Assembly: GCA_950097015.1 (NCBI GenBank)
Contig: CATNEN010000001.1
Coordinates: 21,009,501 to 21,073,500, forward strand
Direction of reading: 5' to 3'
Source of the DNA: Macrostomum hystrix
Lineage: Eukaryota; Platyhelminthes; Macrostomidae
DNA: 64,000 bases
The translations under genes and the position numbers were made by a program. Within the stretch, counting starts at the first letter, position 1; every line of letters starts with the position of its first letter. Shown here piece after piece: positions 19,301 to 29,405 of the stretch. The notes beneath the pieces are model-generated. The model worked only from the letters and a program-made list of their open reading frames with translations, ran no database searches and was not told where the DNA came from.

Positions 19301-20345
19301 GTGGCCGGGAATGGACGGTGACATCGAGCGGCTCTCGCAGCACTGCCGGCAGTGCAAACTGCATCAGCAAAGCCCACCTCCTGTGCCGCTGCAGCCCTGG
19401 CCCTGGCCTGACAGACCGTGGTCAAGGGTCCACATGGACTACGCTGGACCGTTCGAAGGCAAGATGTTGCTGATTCTGGTCGATGCGCATTCCAAGTGGA
19501 TCGAGGTGCACATCTGCCAGTCCGCGACCAGCTCCGCTACAATCGATAGGCTCCGGCGGACTTTCAGCCAGTTGGGCCTGCCGGAGGTCGTGGTGACGGA
19601 CAACGGTCCCAACTTCGTGAGCCAGGAGATGGAGAGCTTCATGAGCAGCAACGGCATCCGGCATGTCAAGGTGTCGCCTTATCATCCGGCGTCCAACGGC
19701 CTGGCAGAACGCGCGGTACAAACAGTGAAGGCGGCTCTGGTGAAGGGACGGCCGGCGGCTCTGCAGACTCGGCTCGCTAGATTCCTGCTGACCTACCGGG
19801 TGACTCCGCACAGCACGACTGGCGTTCCGCCGAGCCAGCTGATGATGGGCCGGCCTCTGCGAACGCTGCTGGATCTGGTACGTCCGGACGTCTCGGCTGT
19901 GGTCACGCGGCGACAGGAAGCACAGAAGCTACAACACGACAGGCGCGCCAGATCGAGGTCCTTCGAGGAAGGCGACGACGTCGTAGTGCGGGATTTTACG
20001 GGTCAGCAGAAGTGGCTGCCGGCCAGCATCAGCCGACAAACGGCGCCTTTGTCCTACGAGTGCCGGCTGCCTGATGATCGCATTGTACGCCGCCACGCCG
20101 ACCATGTAGCCTCTGCAGGCATCGAACCGCGGACCTCTGGAAGCACGGAACAGCCAATAAATGACGACCTGCGCTACGAATCGGCTGAGGCAGAGGTTCC
20201 GCCGCGACTGCCGCCCACGCCGCCGCCGCCCGCACAGCCACCGACCGCGCCGCCGCCACCCATGCAGCCGCCGCTTCCTCCGACTCCACAGGCGCGGCGT
20301 TCACAGAGGAGCCGAAAATGCCCGGACAGGTTGACGTACAACTGA
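16383..20345 (+). CDS. gag-pol: GypsyB Gag-Pol polyprotein
   Basis: 1320 codons in one frame from ATG at 16383. Domains: retrotransposon Gag capsid region (codons ~10-190); two CCHC knuckles, CFRCLSTRHLADRC and CFKCGKLGHTAAAC (near 17004 and 17067); aspartic protease with DTGAAVSLIS near 17278; RT with FIDDLL near 18140; RNase H (ECDSSPYGLG near 18580, later SDHKPLL); integrase with zinc region HQSHLGAS...CRQCK (19246-19360), then MDYAGPF near 19434, TDNGPNF near 19599 and Glu in NGLAERAVQ near 19697; a Pro-rich end. Being a single ORF, it needs no frameshift. Catalytic residues look intact. Confidence 0.95.
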   Translation: MATGLLCSIGPFEPENEDWLQYKERVEQVFIASDIESEDKKRAVFLSVCGKETFKLICSLLAPEKPSETSYANICQKLKEHWKPEPSEIVQRFHFYQRVRASTESVADFLASLRRLAVDCKFGNSLQSMLRDRLVLGIQDDRIQRRLLSEPGLDLEKALKIAQAVELAEKGCTVVRSSQEAAGPAAAASVDRVDQAKATGSGRAPQKCFRCLSTRHLADRCPFIKKGCFKCGKLGHTAAACRRGAGASGADSKPRVGAVQEAEDEDCSSLNTLPSVAAKVPPYLTTVRINGVSCLMEIDTGAAVSLISAKVYQDLLGGIPKLGGTTIRLRNYGGQPVNVMGQLSVTVEIPGKEQKLLPLVVVSGSGSSLIGRNWLSELTLDWRSIKELRERELPAQGNQQVEQLVQKYSAVFSDGLGCYTGEPLKLRTKPGAQPKFFKARTVPFALKSKVEEQLDREIEQGVLQPVSNSEYASPIVPVLKADGSVRICADFKCTVNQDVVPDSYPLPRIEELFAKLTGGQKFTKLDLSQAYQQLPLDSESQRLCTINTSKGLLRYTRLPFGISPAVGMFQRTMDGLLQGRPHTAAFIDDLLVTGTDDAKHLENLEAVLQRLQDAGLKCRADKCRFMQESVSYLGHRIDAGGLHPLESKVSAIVEAPAPQDVTQLRSFLGLINYYGRFLPNLSSVLAPLHRLLDKGAAWPWNSPQESAFHRCKELLLSSQTLVHFDPGKEVILECDSSPYGLGAVICHLIDGVERPIAFASRTLADAEKNYSQTEKEALAVVFGIKRFHTYLYGRNFQLKSDHKPLLGLLHENKAIPPLASARIQRWALLLSSYSYRLQYRKGATLLRADALSRLPLPSKPADAPAPAEVVLLIDSFNEGPVTAAQVRCWTRRDPLLGRVLRFVQEGWPEDRRWSEDLRPFASRAAELSVEDGCLLWGTRVVVPVQGRLALLECLHQSHLGASKLKSLARNYFWWPGMDGDIERLSQHCRQCKLHQQSPPPVPLQPWPWPDRPWSRVHMDYAGPFEGKMLLILVDAHSKWIEVHICQSATSSATIDRLRRTFSQLGLPEVVVTDNGPNFVSQEMESFMSSNGIRHVKVSPYHPASNGLAERAVQTVKAALVKGRPAALQTRLARFLLTYRVTPHSTTGVPPSQLMMGRPLRTLLDLVRPDVSAVVTRRQEAQKLQHDRRARSRSFEEGDDVVVRDFTGQQKWLPASISRQTAPLSYECRLPDDRIVRRHADHVASAGIEPRTSGSTEQPINDDLRYESAEAEVPPRLPPTPPPPAQPPTAPPPPMQPPLPPTPQARRSQRSRKCPDRLTYN

Positions 20346-20507
20346 ATGTGTTTTTTTGTTTTTTCTTGACAGACTTTTTTTCACAGCTTTCGCGTGGTCT
20401 TTGCTCCTTCGATTTTTTTTTGTTATTGTTGTCGTGGTGCTGGGAAGCATTTTCTTTTCTTTTTTTTGTTCCTTTTTTTGCTTCTTTTTCGTCTACGTGT
20501 GGAGGGA
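20346..20507 (+). other. GypsyB 3' non-coding spacer and polypurine tract
   Basis: T-rich stretch, then a short purine tract GTGGAGGGA at 20499-20507 directly before the 3' LTR, the expected plus-strand primer. Confidence 0.7.
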
Positions 20508-20744
20508 TGTGGTGACTGCGTTTCGCTATCAGTGCAGAGTAGGGGATTGAGGGTGTTATTTTTCTCTCTCTCTCACACAATGTACTCGCGCATGTGCGTA
20601 CTCTGGAGCGCGTGCACGCCCAGAGGTAGCGGCTGATTGGTCAGCCTGGTCAGGCTGAGAAATAAACTTATATTTATTTAGAGAGCTAGGCTTGGCCTGC
20701 TCTGAAAAACTTCTCTCTCTGCAAGCCACGCTGACTTTATTACA
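20508..20744 (+). repeat. GypsyB 3' LTR
   Basis: Same 237 bp as the 5' LTR apart from one base (G at 20525 for A). Followed by the GGCGC target duplication. Confidence 0.95.
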
Positions 20745-20749
20745 GGCGC

Positions 20750-23121
20750 CAATACTGCGAAGGGCTTGAGGGCTTCCGCCCCACTGCCCGAGTGGTAAAA
20801 GCGCTCACTCAAGACCGCTTCTCCAAACTATCCGTGGTTAAGAGACCTGATGGGTCCACCACAGATACACCAGAAGAGACGCTCCAGTTAATGCTCGGGC
20901 ATTTCTTCCCCAGCAACCAGACAGCGCAGGGCCAGCCAGACCACACTGTGGGCGGGCAAGGCCTAGCAAAGTCTCTCGTCACCAAAGACCGCATCATACA
21001 TGCGGCAAAGTCCTTCAATCCGTACAAAGCTCCGGGTCCGGACGGCATTTACCCGGTGTTCCTACACGAGGCAGAAAAAAAAATCGTGGAAAAGCTGGAA
21101 AGGGCTGTGCTGGGTAACAGCTTCGCCCTCTCCGTTTTCCTCGACATCGAGGGGGCCTTCGACAACGTCAGTTTCGAAGCGTTTCGCAGAGCCCTTGAAT
21201 CTAGGGCCACGCACCCCCACCTTGTCCGCTGGATTATGTACATGATCCAGCACCGCTCTGTGGTGGCTAACCTCAATGGACACTCGCTTTCTGCACCAGT
21301 CCAGAAAGGGGGCCCTCAGGGCGGGGTTCTTACTCCTCTCCTTTGGAACCTTGTCATGGATGAGCTGCTTGAGGATGCTCAGCCAGATCCGGTCCAAAAA
21401 GTGGGATACGCTGACGATGTGACCGCCACCTGCGCGGGACCTTCAGCGGACACCATTAGAGACCTCATCCAGAGTTTCATCAACAGAGCAGTAAGCTGGG
21501 CGACCCGCTGCGGGCTCAGACTCTCCGAGTCCAAGACCGTGGCGATCATGTTTACCAGCAAGCTGCGTTGGACCATGAAACCCCTCACTCTCTACGGCAA
21601 GGACATCGCCAAGAGCAAGCAAACTCGTTGCCTTGGTTTGATCTTGGACCTGGAGTCACCTGGAGGCTAAACTGGAGTCACCACCTCCGTTTCAAAACCA
21701 AGAGGGCCCTGGCGATACTGGCGCAAGTCAGGCGAGCCGTTGGCACCACTTGGGGCCTCACCCCCCAGAAGCTCTGGTGGATCTACACAACGATCATCAG
21801 ACCCTCGATCTCGTACGCCAGCCTCGTATGGGCTAGCGCCACGAGTACCCAGGGAAACCTGGATGCGCTTTACAGGGTGCAGGGCAGATCCTGTCGCATG
21901 ACCATGGGCGCCTCACCCTCCCCTCCTTTCGAAGGCATGAACGCCTTCCTGGGAGCCACTCCTTTGGACATATTCGTCAAGGGAGAGGCCGCGAAGACCA
22001 CCAGGCGCCTTATGGATGCGGGCGTGACGTTCAAATTCTCGAGGGCCTTCAAAAAGCGCTCTCTCACTCCCCACTCCGATCTGTGCCTCAAGATTCTGGG
22101 CGAGTGCGAAGGGCTCCACATCCTCTCAGATGCTATACCCGCCACTCTGACCCTGAGCCACAGGTACAAGGTCGAAATTCAGCCTCGCCAGGAGGCAAAC
22201 GACAGCTGGACCGACTCTGAAATCCACTGTTATACCGACGGCTCCCTGATGAACGGAATCTCAGGATTCGGAGCCTGTATCTACAAGGTAGGAGAGGTCG
22301 TCTGGACTCACTCCCAGCACACGGGGAAAAACTCCAGCGTTTTTCAGAACGAGATGCTCGCCATCAGTTCATGTGCAGCAGAGTTGCGCCAGAGGGGGCT
22401 CACTGACCGGAAGATCTTTTTCCACTCCGACAGTCAAGCCGCCCTCCGGGCCCTCGACCGAAGCACCACCTGCTCTAAGACCACCTTGGACTGCAACGCC
22501 CAGCTCAACGAGTTGGCGCGGGCCAACGAGGTCAAGCTCAAATGGATCCCAGGTCACGCTGGCTTCCCAGGGAATGAGATGGCGGACCAGCTCGCAAAAG
22601 CTGGAGCAGCCAGCACCCTGGCTGGGCCAGAACCTGGCGCTCCTATCCCCGCCACTGTGACCAACATCAAGCTGAAACGCTGGATGGAGGCACAGCACCT
22701 GGACAGATGGACCAAGACCCAAAACTGCAAGCAGTCCAGGGCAGCGGTACCATGTCCGTCTCACCGCCTGCGCAAAGCCCTCCTAAGGCTGAACCGCAGA
22801 GATCTCCGCACTGTCAGCATGGCCCTCTCAGGGCATGGCTGCTTCTCTTGGCACCGCTTCCTCCAGGGCCAGCTCCAGGAGGACAAATGCACATTCTGTA
22901 GCTCGGGCAGTGAAAACGCCGAACACTTTATATGCCACTGCCCAGTTTTCACCAGGGCAAGGCTTGAACACCTTGGGCCAAACCCAACTCTCTCCGATGT
23001 TTGCATGCCCGAGAGCATCCCTCAGCTTGCACGGTACCTCCGGGATACGGGGCGAGCCAACGTCTTTCCCACTGACAGTGCGGAGGACCATGCTGCAGGC
23101 GAGTCCGACGGGCCACCCTGA
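20750..23121 (+). pseudogene. LINE ORF2, 3' part: reverse transcriptase and RNase H
   Basis: RT is recognised by KAPGPDGIYP near 21028, DIEGAFDNV near 21145, KGGPQGGVLTPLLWN near 21306 and the catalytic YADD near 21408. Near 21075 an internal deletion has removed about 100 residues of RT (palm/fingers) that remain in the related fragment at 40250-40555; an A-run marks the junction. A frameshift near 21640 separates the RT frame (ends 21670) from the continuing frame, which is open to 23121. RNase H follows: YTDGSLMNG near 22213, NEMLAI near 22350, SDSQAALRALD near 22428, and GHAGFPGNEMAD near 22553. A terminal Cys/His segment (CTFCSS...HFICHC) ends the protein. Confidence 0.88.
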
Positions 23122-23825
23122 GCAACACCACCTCTCCTGAGGTCGTCTGGTTTGCCAGGGGTTAGCGGAATGGGCGGTCCCCTCCGCCTCCTCGCTGCGT
23201 CCGTCGGTACGGAGCACCCTGCAGATAAGTCAAGTAAGTCAAAGGCCCCCGATGTTCCCAGCTTCTCTTAGGGATGCCGCTGGGTTCCCCCCGGTGGGTA
23301 CTCGCTCGGTTCTGCCGGGTGGGTATGCTGATGATAACGGAGCAAAGATCACTCTTTTGCGATCAATCTCTGTCATTGCTGGGATGCCTCCAAGTGGCGA
23401 GAGTCGGGCAACGACAGTGGAGTCTCGTTGTGTTTTCCTTAAATGATATTTTCGTTTTGATATACTTTATTTCAAATATACAATTATGTTAATATTCACT
23501 GCCTTGCTATTTCCTATTCTGATGTTATTTCTATTTGATGATATTTTATTCATATATTTTTAGTTTATTTTGATTTCCGTTAAAAGTTACTTATTAAATA
23601 TATAATCCCGTTCTTTGTTGTTGTTTATTTATTTATTTATCTTCACAACGAGCGAAACTGGCGGCTGAATTCCTAGCAAAATTAGCAACCTGAGGGTCAG
23701 CAGCCCGAAGGATTGCTTCACAGTCTATTGCTACTGAACCAAAATTAAATACTCGTGGGGCGTCGGCCTCTGCCGAGCCCCCATCAGACTGTAGCTCAGA
23801 CACGAAGGCGCGAGGCAATTCTGAC

Positions 23826-23905
23826 CTCATTTGCGACATCTGCGGCGGGGGTCCTTTTAAAACCAAAGCGGGAATGAGAGTACATCAGAGGGGGCAACAT
23901 GCAGA
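23826..23905 (+). pseudogene. R2-like N-terminal C2H2 zinc finger
   Basis: CDICGGGPFKTKAGMRVHQR then GQH fits one C2H2 finger of the kind that opens R2-clade proteins and binds target DNA. Its frame differs from the downstream Myb-like frame; a shift lies near 23955. Confidence 0.7.
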
Positions 23906-25014
23906 TCAATTTCACAAGGAAGAATGCAAGGCCACAAGAAATTCCAATAATTCCAAAAAGGTGGTCTGAGGAAGTGTTGTATTTGGTGGCAAGATTCGAA
24001 GCTAACCTTCCACCAAATCTTATTGCAGTTAATCATGCCATTGTGAAAGCACACATAGTGCCGGACAGAACATTAGATAGTATCAAGGGGGCAAGGAGGA
24101 CAAAAACGTATAAGCTCCTCCTAGATAGAATTAGAAAAGAGTGTAAGGATAGGGAGGAGGCCCCTTTGGCCTCCATCAAAGTCGTCAAGGAGGAATTAGC
24201 AAAGGGTAGAAAGTACACACTTAGGGGGACGGGACAAAGAGCGGGAAACAAAGAGCCAACACCTAACATAGCCTACAAGATACAAGAGATGGAAGAGGCT
24301 GAGGAAGCAGCAGCATTTATCGAAGAGAATAGGACGGACTCCACGTCCTCTGATGAAGAGCTGATGATCTTGGAAGACTTAATATTAAAGGAAAGCCCAG
24401 GAGGATGTAATAAGCCGCCTCCTGGAGCTAGCGCAAACAATAATGTTAAAACCAAAACTCGCCGTACAAGAATGCCAAGAGAAACAAATGATGAGGACAG
24501 TACCAAACCAAAGCATAAAAAGCATGCAAAAAGGAAAAGGAATAATGACATACAATCCGATCTTGACAAAATCTGGGGCTCTGACTCTGAAACAGAGCCT
24601 AAACTCTTTCCAAATCCCACTCCTCCAGACCCCCCGCCGAGTCCACCGGACGAAAGCGACGGGGCAGACACTGATGGTCAGGAAAGGCAGGCATTAAAGG
24701 AATGGTTTTCGGATGATAGAAACAAGATTAGGGGCCAAGAGGATCTTTGGAACAATTTGCAGAGGCTAGTCAGAAAGCAGAGGTGGGATGAAATCGGCAC
24801 TTGTGAGAAACCTTCTTACCACTGCCGAGGAGGTCTAAGCCTATCAGGAAGCGCAGAAAGATTATCAGGGCGGCTAAGAAGAAAGAGAGACGCAGGAGGT
24901 TATTCGCCGAGATGCAGAGGGTCTATGAGAAAGGGAGGAAGAGAGCGGCAGAAGCCATCTTTACAGGAGCGTGGAAATCGTGGGACGACAACAGTAAGGA
25001 GGAAATTAGTATAG
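23899..25014 (+). pseudogene. R2-like LINE ORF, N-terminal part with Myb-like segment
   Basis: Open for ~370 codons. RWSEEVLYLVARFEANLP opens a Myb-like helix bundle (about 23961-24120), followed by a Lys/Asp-rich low-complexity linker with Pro-rich patches. The frame ends at 25014; the coding sequence continues in another frame from about 24912. Confidence 0.7.
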
Positions 25015-26298
25015 AGCAGCTGGCTGGTTATTGGGGGGAGCTTTTGGGTAGGGAATCTTGCGAGGACAATAGAGCTAGAAACAGAAGGGATAGGGTGGTG
25101 GGACTTTTAAATCCAATCTCTATTCAGGAAGTGCAGACTGCGTTAAAAGGGCTCGCGCCGGGTCCGGATGGGGTCAAGGTTGACACTCTCAAACAGATGG
25201 ATCTCAATCTCTTAGTCCTACTTTGTCTCAATGGAGCCCTGATTTGCGGGAAAACTCTCTCCTTTCAAAAACACTCGCACAATCCTCATTCCGAAAAGCG
25301 ACTCACCAACAGGTCCTGGCGACTTTCGCCCAATTTCTATGTCAAAGTTATGTTGTAGGGTGTACCATAAGATTATCGCGTCTAGGCTTTCCAAGCATAT
25401 TAGTATCCTCGCCACTCAAAGAGGCTTTAGACTAGGGCTCGATGGGGTTTCGGCCAACCATTTTGTGGTCGAAAGCCTCATTGCAGATGCTAAATTAGGT
25501 AACAGTAATTTGTTTTTAGCCTTTATTGACTTAAAGAAGGCCTTTGACTCTGTCTACCACGACACGCTTGTGGCGGCGGCGGAGAGAGTCGGAGTGCCTA
25601 ACCTCCTTTGTAAATATATTTCATCTTTTTATCATGACAATTTTACCTTTTTATTTGGCAAAAAGATCAAAATCAAAAGAGGAGTTAAGCAGGGAGACCC
25701 GCTTTCTCCTATCCTTTTTCTCTTTGTCATAGATGAGCTGCTTGCAGCACTTGACAGCAACATCGGCTACATGATCGAGGGCCATAGAATAAATAGTGCA
25801 GGCTTCGCCGACGATATTGCAATAGCGGCGTCCTCAGCACCAGGCCTGAGGGCATTGCTAAGTCAATTTGAAGCAGCGCTGAAGGGCTCTGGCCTGGAAG
25901 CAAATCCGTCGAAATGCGCCAGCCTCTCTATTATATATGATGGCAAGAAAAAGAGGTGGCTGAATGACACCGATGCGAAATTTAAAATACATGATACCGT
26001 AATGCCGAGTATTGGCCCTGACGAAACCTACGCCTACCTTGGATTAGGCATCAATGCTAAAGGTGCAGTCACAAACGGCCTAGATTTGCTGAAAGACCTT
26101 TTAAGTAAACTGCGTGAGGCGCCGCTACGCCCACAGCAAAGGCTTTACTTCTTACGGAATAATGTACTACCTAAAGTATTATATCAGTTTGTGCACGGAA
26201 GGGTGCATTTGAAAGCCTTGGAGGATGCAGATATTTTAATGCGTAACTTTACTAAACATATCCTCAAACTTCCACATGATACATGCGACGGCAGTTGA
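24912..26298 (+). pseudogene. R2-like LINE reverse transcriptase, frameshifted
   Basis: Pieces in three frames: 24912-25260 contains LAPGPDGVKVD; 25223-25360 carries the next short block; 25339-26298 holds the main RT palm with FIDLKKAFDSV near 25530, KQGDPLSPILF near 25690 and FADD near 25805, then NPSKCASL and the thumb. The catalytic residues survive but the frame does not. Confidence 0.82.
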
Positions 26299-27208
26299 CG
26301 GCGGACTAGGTATTAGCAGTTTTACTACAAACGTACCGTATCAAAAGAAAGCTAGACTAGACTACTTACTTAACTGTACCGACCCGTGCATTAGGGACTT
26401 AGCCAATAGACCAAGAATTAAGAATAAATACACGATGGGTCCACAAGTACATGTTTTTAATAGAACAAAATTAATAAACAGCTTCTGGGCCGACAAACTG
26501 CACTCCACTTTCGATGGAGCAGGCCTGGCGGAGGCAAATAATGTTCGACAGGTACATTTTTGGGTTACGGATGGCACCAATGTTCTCTCATCTGAAATGT
26601 ACATTAAATGCCTAATAAAAATTAGGGGTAACCTTTGGCCCACGAGAGCCAGAGCGTCCAGGGGGAGACACAAGGTGCCAAACTGTGATGCGGGTTGCCG
26701 CCAGCCGGAAGGTCTAGGTCATATGCTCCAACAGTGCGATCGGACCTTCGACAGGCGCAATGCGAGGCATAACAAAATCCTAGACCGCATCAGCAAACTA
26801 TTAATTGAGCGCAATTTTGACATGGTAAAAGAACCGTCAATTGCCACTGATAAGGGCATTCGCAAGCCAGATATCGTCTGCGTTAAAGACGGCGTTGGCT
26901 GGATTGCGGATGTGTCCATTGTTGCGGATCTAGGAAGGGGAACACTTAGAGATGCAGCAAGTCGCAAAGTAAACTACTATAACAAAGCGCAAATAAAAAG
27001 CTGGGTCCAGAATAAGTACAACATTACAAACGTCAAAGTGGCGGGCCTTATCTGGAATTGGAGAGGATGTATTGAGCAGGGGACGTTTTCTCTGCTCAAG
27101 CGCTGGGGACTTTCCACGGCGGACATCCGACTCCTCACAATAATGGTCCTCGAAGGCGGAGTATATACCTCGGAGGTTTTTAACCGTAGAACCTTCCGGG
27201 GAGGTTGA
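26276..27208 (+). pseudogene. R2-like CCHC motif and restriction-like endonuclease
   Basis: 310 open codons overlapping the RT frame by a shift. CDAGCRQPEGLGHMLQQC (C-X3-C-X7-H-X4-C) is the R2-clade CCHC motif near 26687. KPDIVCVKDG followed by WIADVSIV near 26866-26910 fits the PD-(D/E)-X-K endonuclease core that nicks target DNA. The stop is at 27208. Confidence 0.8.
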
Positions 27209-27560
27209 GCGGCTCAATGGCTGGCCCTCGCCCGGGGTTCAAACTAGGAGTCTGGTCGGTCTTTCTAGGTGCAGTGCGTGGGGGGGTGGGTCACTAGAGG
27301 GAGGGTCCTGGGGTCCGGCTCTGGTGTGTGTAGGGTGTGTGCATTAGGACCTCCGCCCCAGTTGTTTCGTGCGCGAGGCTTTTTGAGCCATTTTTGACGG
27401 GGGGACCGGTGATGTAGGGGGCCGGCGGTGGCAGCGCCGGCGGGTGTGGAGCGGAGTTGGTAGGTCGCGGGATCTGGGCTTTCTTTTTTCATTCTTCGTC
27501 TCTCCTTCCCCGCTTCCAATAGGCGTTAACCACATCGGGTGAAGCCTATTTGTGTTTTTT

Positions 27561-28530
27561 TAATATATTTCTTCCTGTGCTTTCTCCGGCCTTTTATTTA
27601 ACGACGTCGTTTTAGACGCAATGTAAATCTCTTCCTTGGCGGATGTGCAGCTCCGCATCTGCGTTTTTCGCTTATTCCAACTTATAAAAATCAAATGTCA
27701 CTTGTTATTGTCGTCAGAATAAACATGCGACCGTTGAGTGTTGGGCGTGAGACCTTCGAAGCCCTTCGTGACGTCTCGATGAGACACTGCAAAGACGGTC
27801 AGGGAACCAGAGAAATATTTTAAATTCACCTCTGGTCCATCAATGTCCAGCTTAATGAATATTCTTATTATCTTTACTTGTTGTCGTTGACAAAAGCCAA
27901 TTGCACACGGCTATTTCTAAGAAATGAGGAAACATAGGAAATCGACTATCTTTTCCTGATGTTGCACTCACTTTAGATCTTATGCTCTCAATCGGATTAT
28001 ATTTAGATGAACTTGGAATAAACAATCACAAAGATGAAAACTCACTGTAAAATTAACTGAGAGGTGTTTCCCAAACACAAATGGTTAATGGTTACTCACG
28101 GATCCTCTTGTTAGATCACAATCGGAGGAAGTATGGTCTCAAATTAAAGATTGGATAAGAATTCAAGGAATTCTAACTTCAATGAAATAAGTCTAGTTTC
28201 TGACTAAGGTGTAGTCTGAGTATTGTAGCTGGCCAGGGATAGCAATGGCTAGCGAAGAGAATGAGTGGATTATATCAACTGCGGCTGGCTTGCGTAAGAG
28301 GAATTCAGGGAGAAAAAGGTTGGGGAAACACTTTCTCTCAGTGCAAGAACTTTAATATTACTTGACCAACGGCGGTCATTCGCCAGAATTTTCTAGGCGA
28401 ATCCTAGGGCTCTTGCAATCGCATTTTTGCATAATAGGAAAACAGAGTATTTTTTGGTTTTTTTATATAAGCGCATATAGGCGTGAATCGCATGGGTTAA
28501 ATTGTAACACTTCATTACTTGGTGATGCAG
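27561..28530. other. AT-rich DNA without recognised features
   Basis: No convincing ORF, repeat or RNA gene. It ends at a possible splice acceptor (GGTGATGCAG at 28521-28530). Confidence 0.4.
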
Positions 28531-28779
28531 GTCCTGGCGCAACGCTTTGCGGAGAGCCCGAGCGACGAAGCTCAGGCGTTTGTATTTCCGTACGGCTCAT
28601 TCGACCGCCTATTTTACCAGAATAGAAAACGGTACTCACCGCTGCTGCACAATGGCACTCTTTCTAAATTCTGCGAGTCGCTGGAAATGATGGGCCTGGG
28701 AAACGCAACGGCGAAAGAATAGCGCTTGATGGCAGATCATCAAAACCACACCGAAGGAGTGCAGCGCCGCTTTTACCAG
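28531..28779 (+). CDS. Possible exon of an unidentified gene, with an in-frame TAG
   Basis: Bounded by an acceptor (GATGCAG) and a donor (CAG/GTAAGA), length 249, a multiple of three. Encodes a mixed-composition sequence (VLAQRFAESPSDEAQAFVFP, then a region with SKFCESLEMMGLGN) that looks coding and GC-richer than its surroundings. TAG at 28720-28722 interrupts the frame, and an ATG nine bases further on resumes it (MADHQNHTEGVQRRFYQ) up to the donor. So this is a pseudogene, or the end of one coding unit and the start of another in one exon. I do not recognise the family. Confidence 0.45.
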
Positions 28780-28861
28780 GTAAGATTTAATCAATTTATC
28801 ATTATAATCGCTTTAAAAACTAGGAATTTCTCAAGCTGGAAGCTTTATTACATATATTCCT

Positions 28862-28915
28862 CCTTTCACTTTCACTTTCCCTTTCACAATGAATATATCA
28901 CTTTCACTATTTGAA
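28862..28915. repeat. TTTCAC-rich short tandem repeat
   Basis: Repeated CTTTCACTTTCAC-like units in the presumed intron after the exon ending at 28779. Confidence 0.6.
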
Positions 28916-29405
28916 AAGCTTCACTTTATAGTATTTTGTGAAATTTAGTGTTTATGAAACAAAAAGGGTCCAAAAAGGAATGTATTGTTAGAATTAAGTT
29001 TGCTTTTATTATTATCAATCTTTTCGTCCCAACACGCAATCTAATTAGACCCAGACTAAGAAAAGAAGAGAGAAGGGCCGCCAGCTCACAAAGCGACTTG
29101 TCACGTAGGGCGCCGTCGTGCGTAAAAAGGACGTCAACGCCAAGGCTCCGCTGCTCGGCAATGACCTGCAATCGGCTGCTATAAGCTTTGCGAATTGAGA
29201 TTTTCGTGAATTTTGACCTCAGTGAATTTGGTCGATTTGGCCAAGTGAATCAGGACCTCAGGGAGTCAGGACATAAGGGAATCGAAACCTGTATGCTTGT
29301 ACGCTAAGTTGCAGTGTCGGTGCTATAAGGAAAGTATTTTTTAATAATGGGTGCTGAGGCTATAACAACTTTATAAATACATTATCAAATGACACCGTTC
29401 TTTAG

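Larger units (their letters stand above)
16128..20744 (+). mobile_element. Ty3/gypsy retrotransposon GypsyB, complete and very young
   Basis: 4617 bp. LTRs 16128-16364 and 20508-20744 are both 237 bp and differ at one base by eye (TTTCACTATC versus TTTCGCTATC). GGCGC flanks both sides (16123-16127 and 20745-20749), a 5 bp target duplication. One uninterrupted gag-pol ORF fills the inside. The host LINE was interrupted in its ORF2. Everything needed for movement appears present, so this copy may be active or only recently silenced. Confidence 0.96.
14254..23243 (+). mobile_element. APE/RT/RNase H LINE (I/jockey superfamily), split by GypsyB
   Basis: Left half 14254-16127, right half 20750-23243. 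The left half has ORF1 and the apurinic-like endonuclease; the right half has RT, RNase H and a 3' end with AAGTC repeats (about 23226-23243). Removing GypsyB together with one GGCGC copy makes the two halves read on in one frame. The RNase H after RT places it with I-like elements. Several frameshifts and one ~300 bp deletion in RT show it is dead. Fragments of the same family lie at 40032-40830 and 43840-44230. Confidence 0.88.
23640..27560 (+). mobile_element. R2-like LINE with restriction-like endonuclease, decayed
   Basis: N-terminal C2H2 finger, Myb-like segment, RT, CCHC motif and PD-type endonuclease occur in the order known for R2/NeSL/Hero-type elements. There are several frameshifts, so it is a dead copy. 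A G-rich untranslated region follows to about 27560. No 28S rRNA sequence is seen on either side, so this copy is not in the classic R2 site. The 5' limit is uncertain: 23244-23640 may be its 5' UTR. Confidence 0.82.

Noticed and set aside
20318-20636. T-rich ORFs at the end of GypsyB
   Set aside because: They lie in the non-coding tail and LTR, rich in Phe/Leu from T runs.
23244-23640. rRNA sequence flanking the R2-like element
   Set aside because: I looked for the known 28S target region and saw nothing like it on either side.
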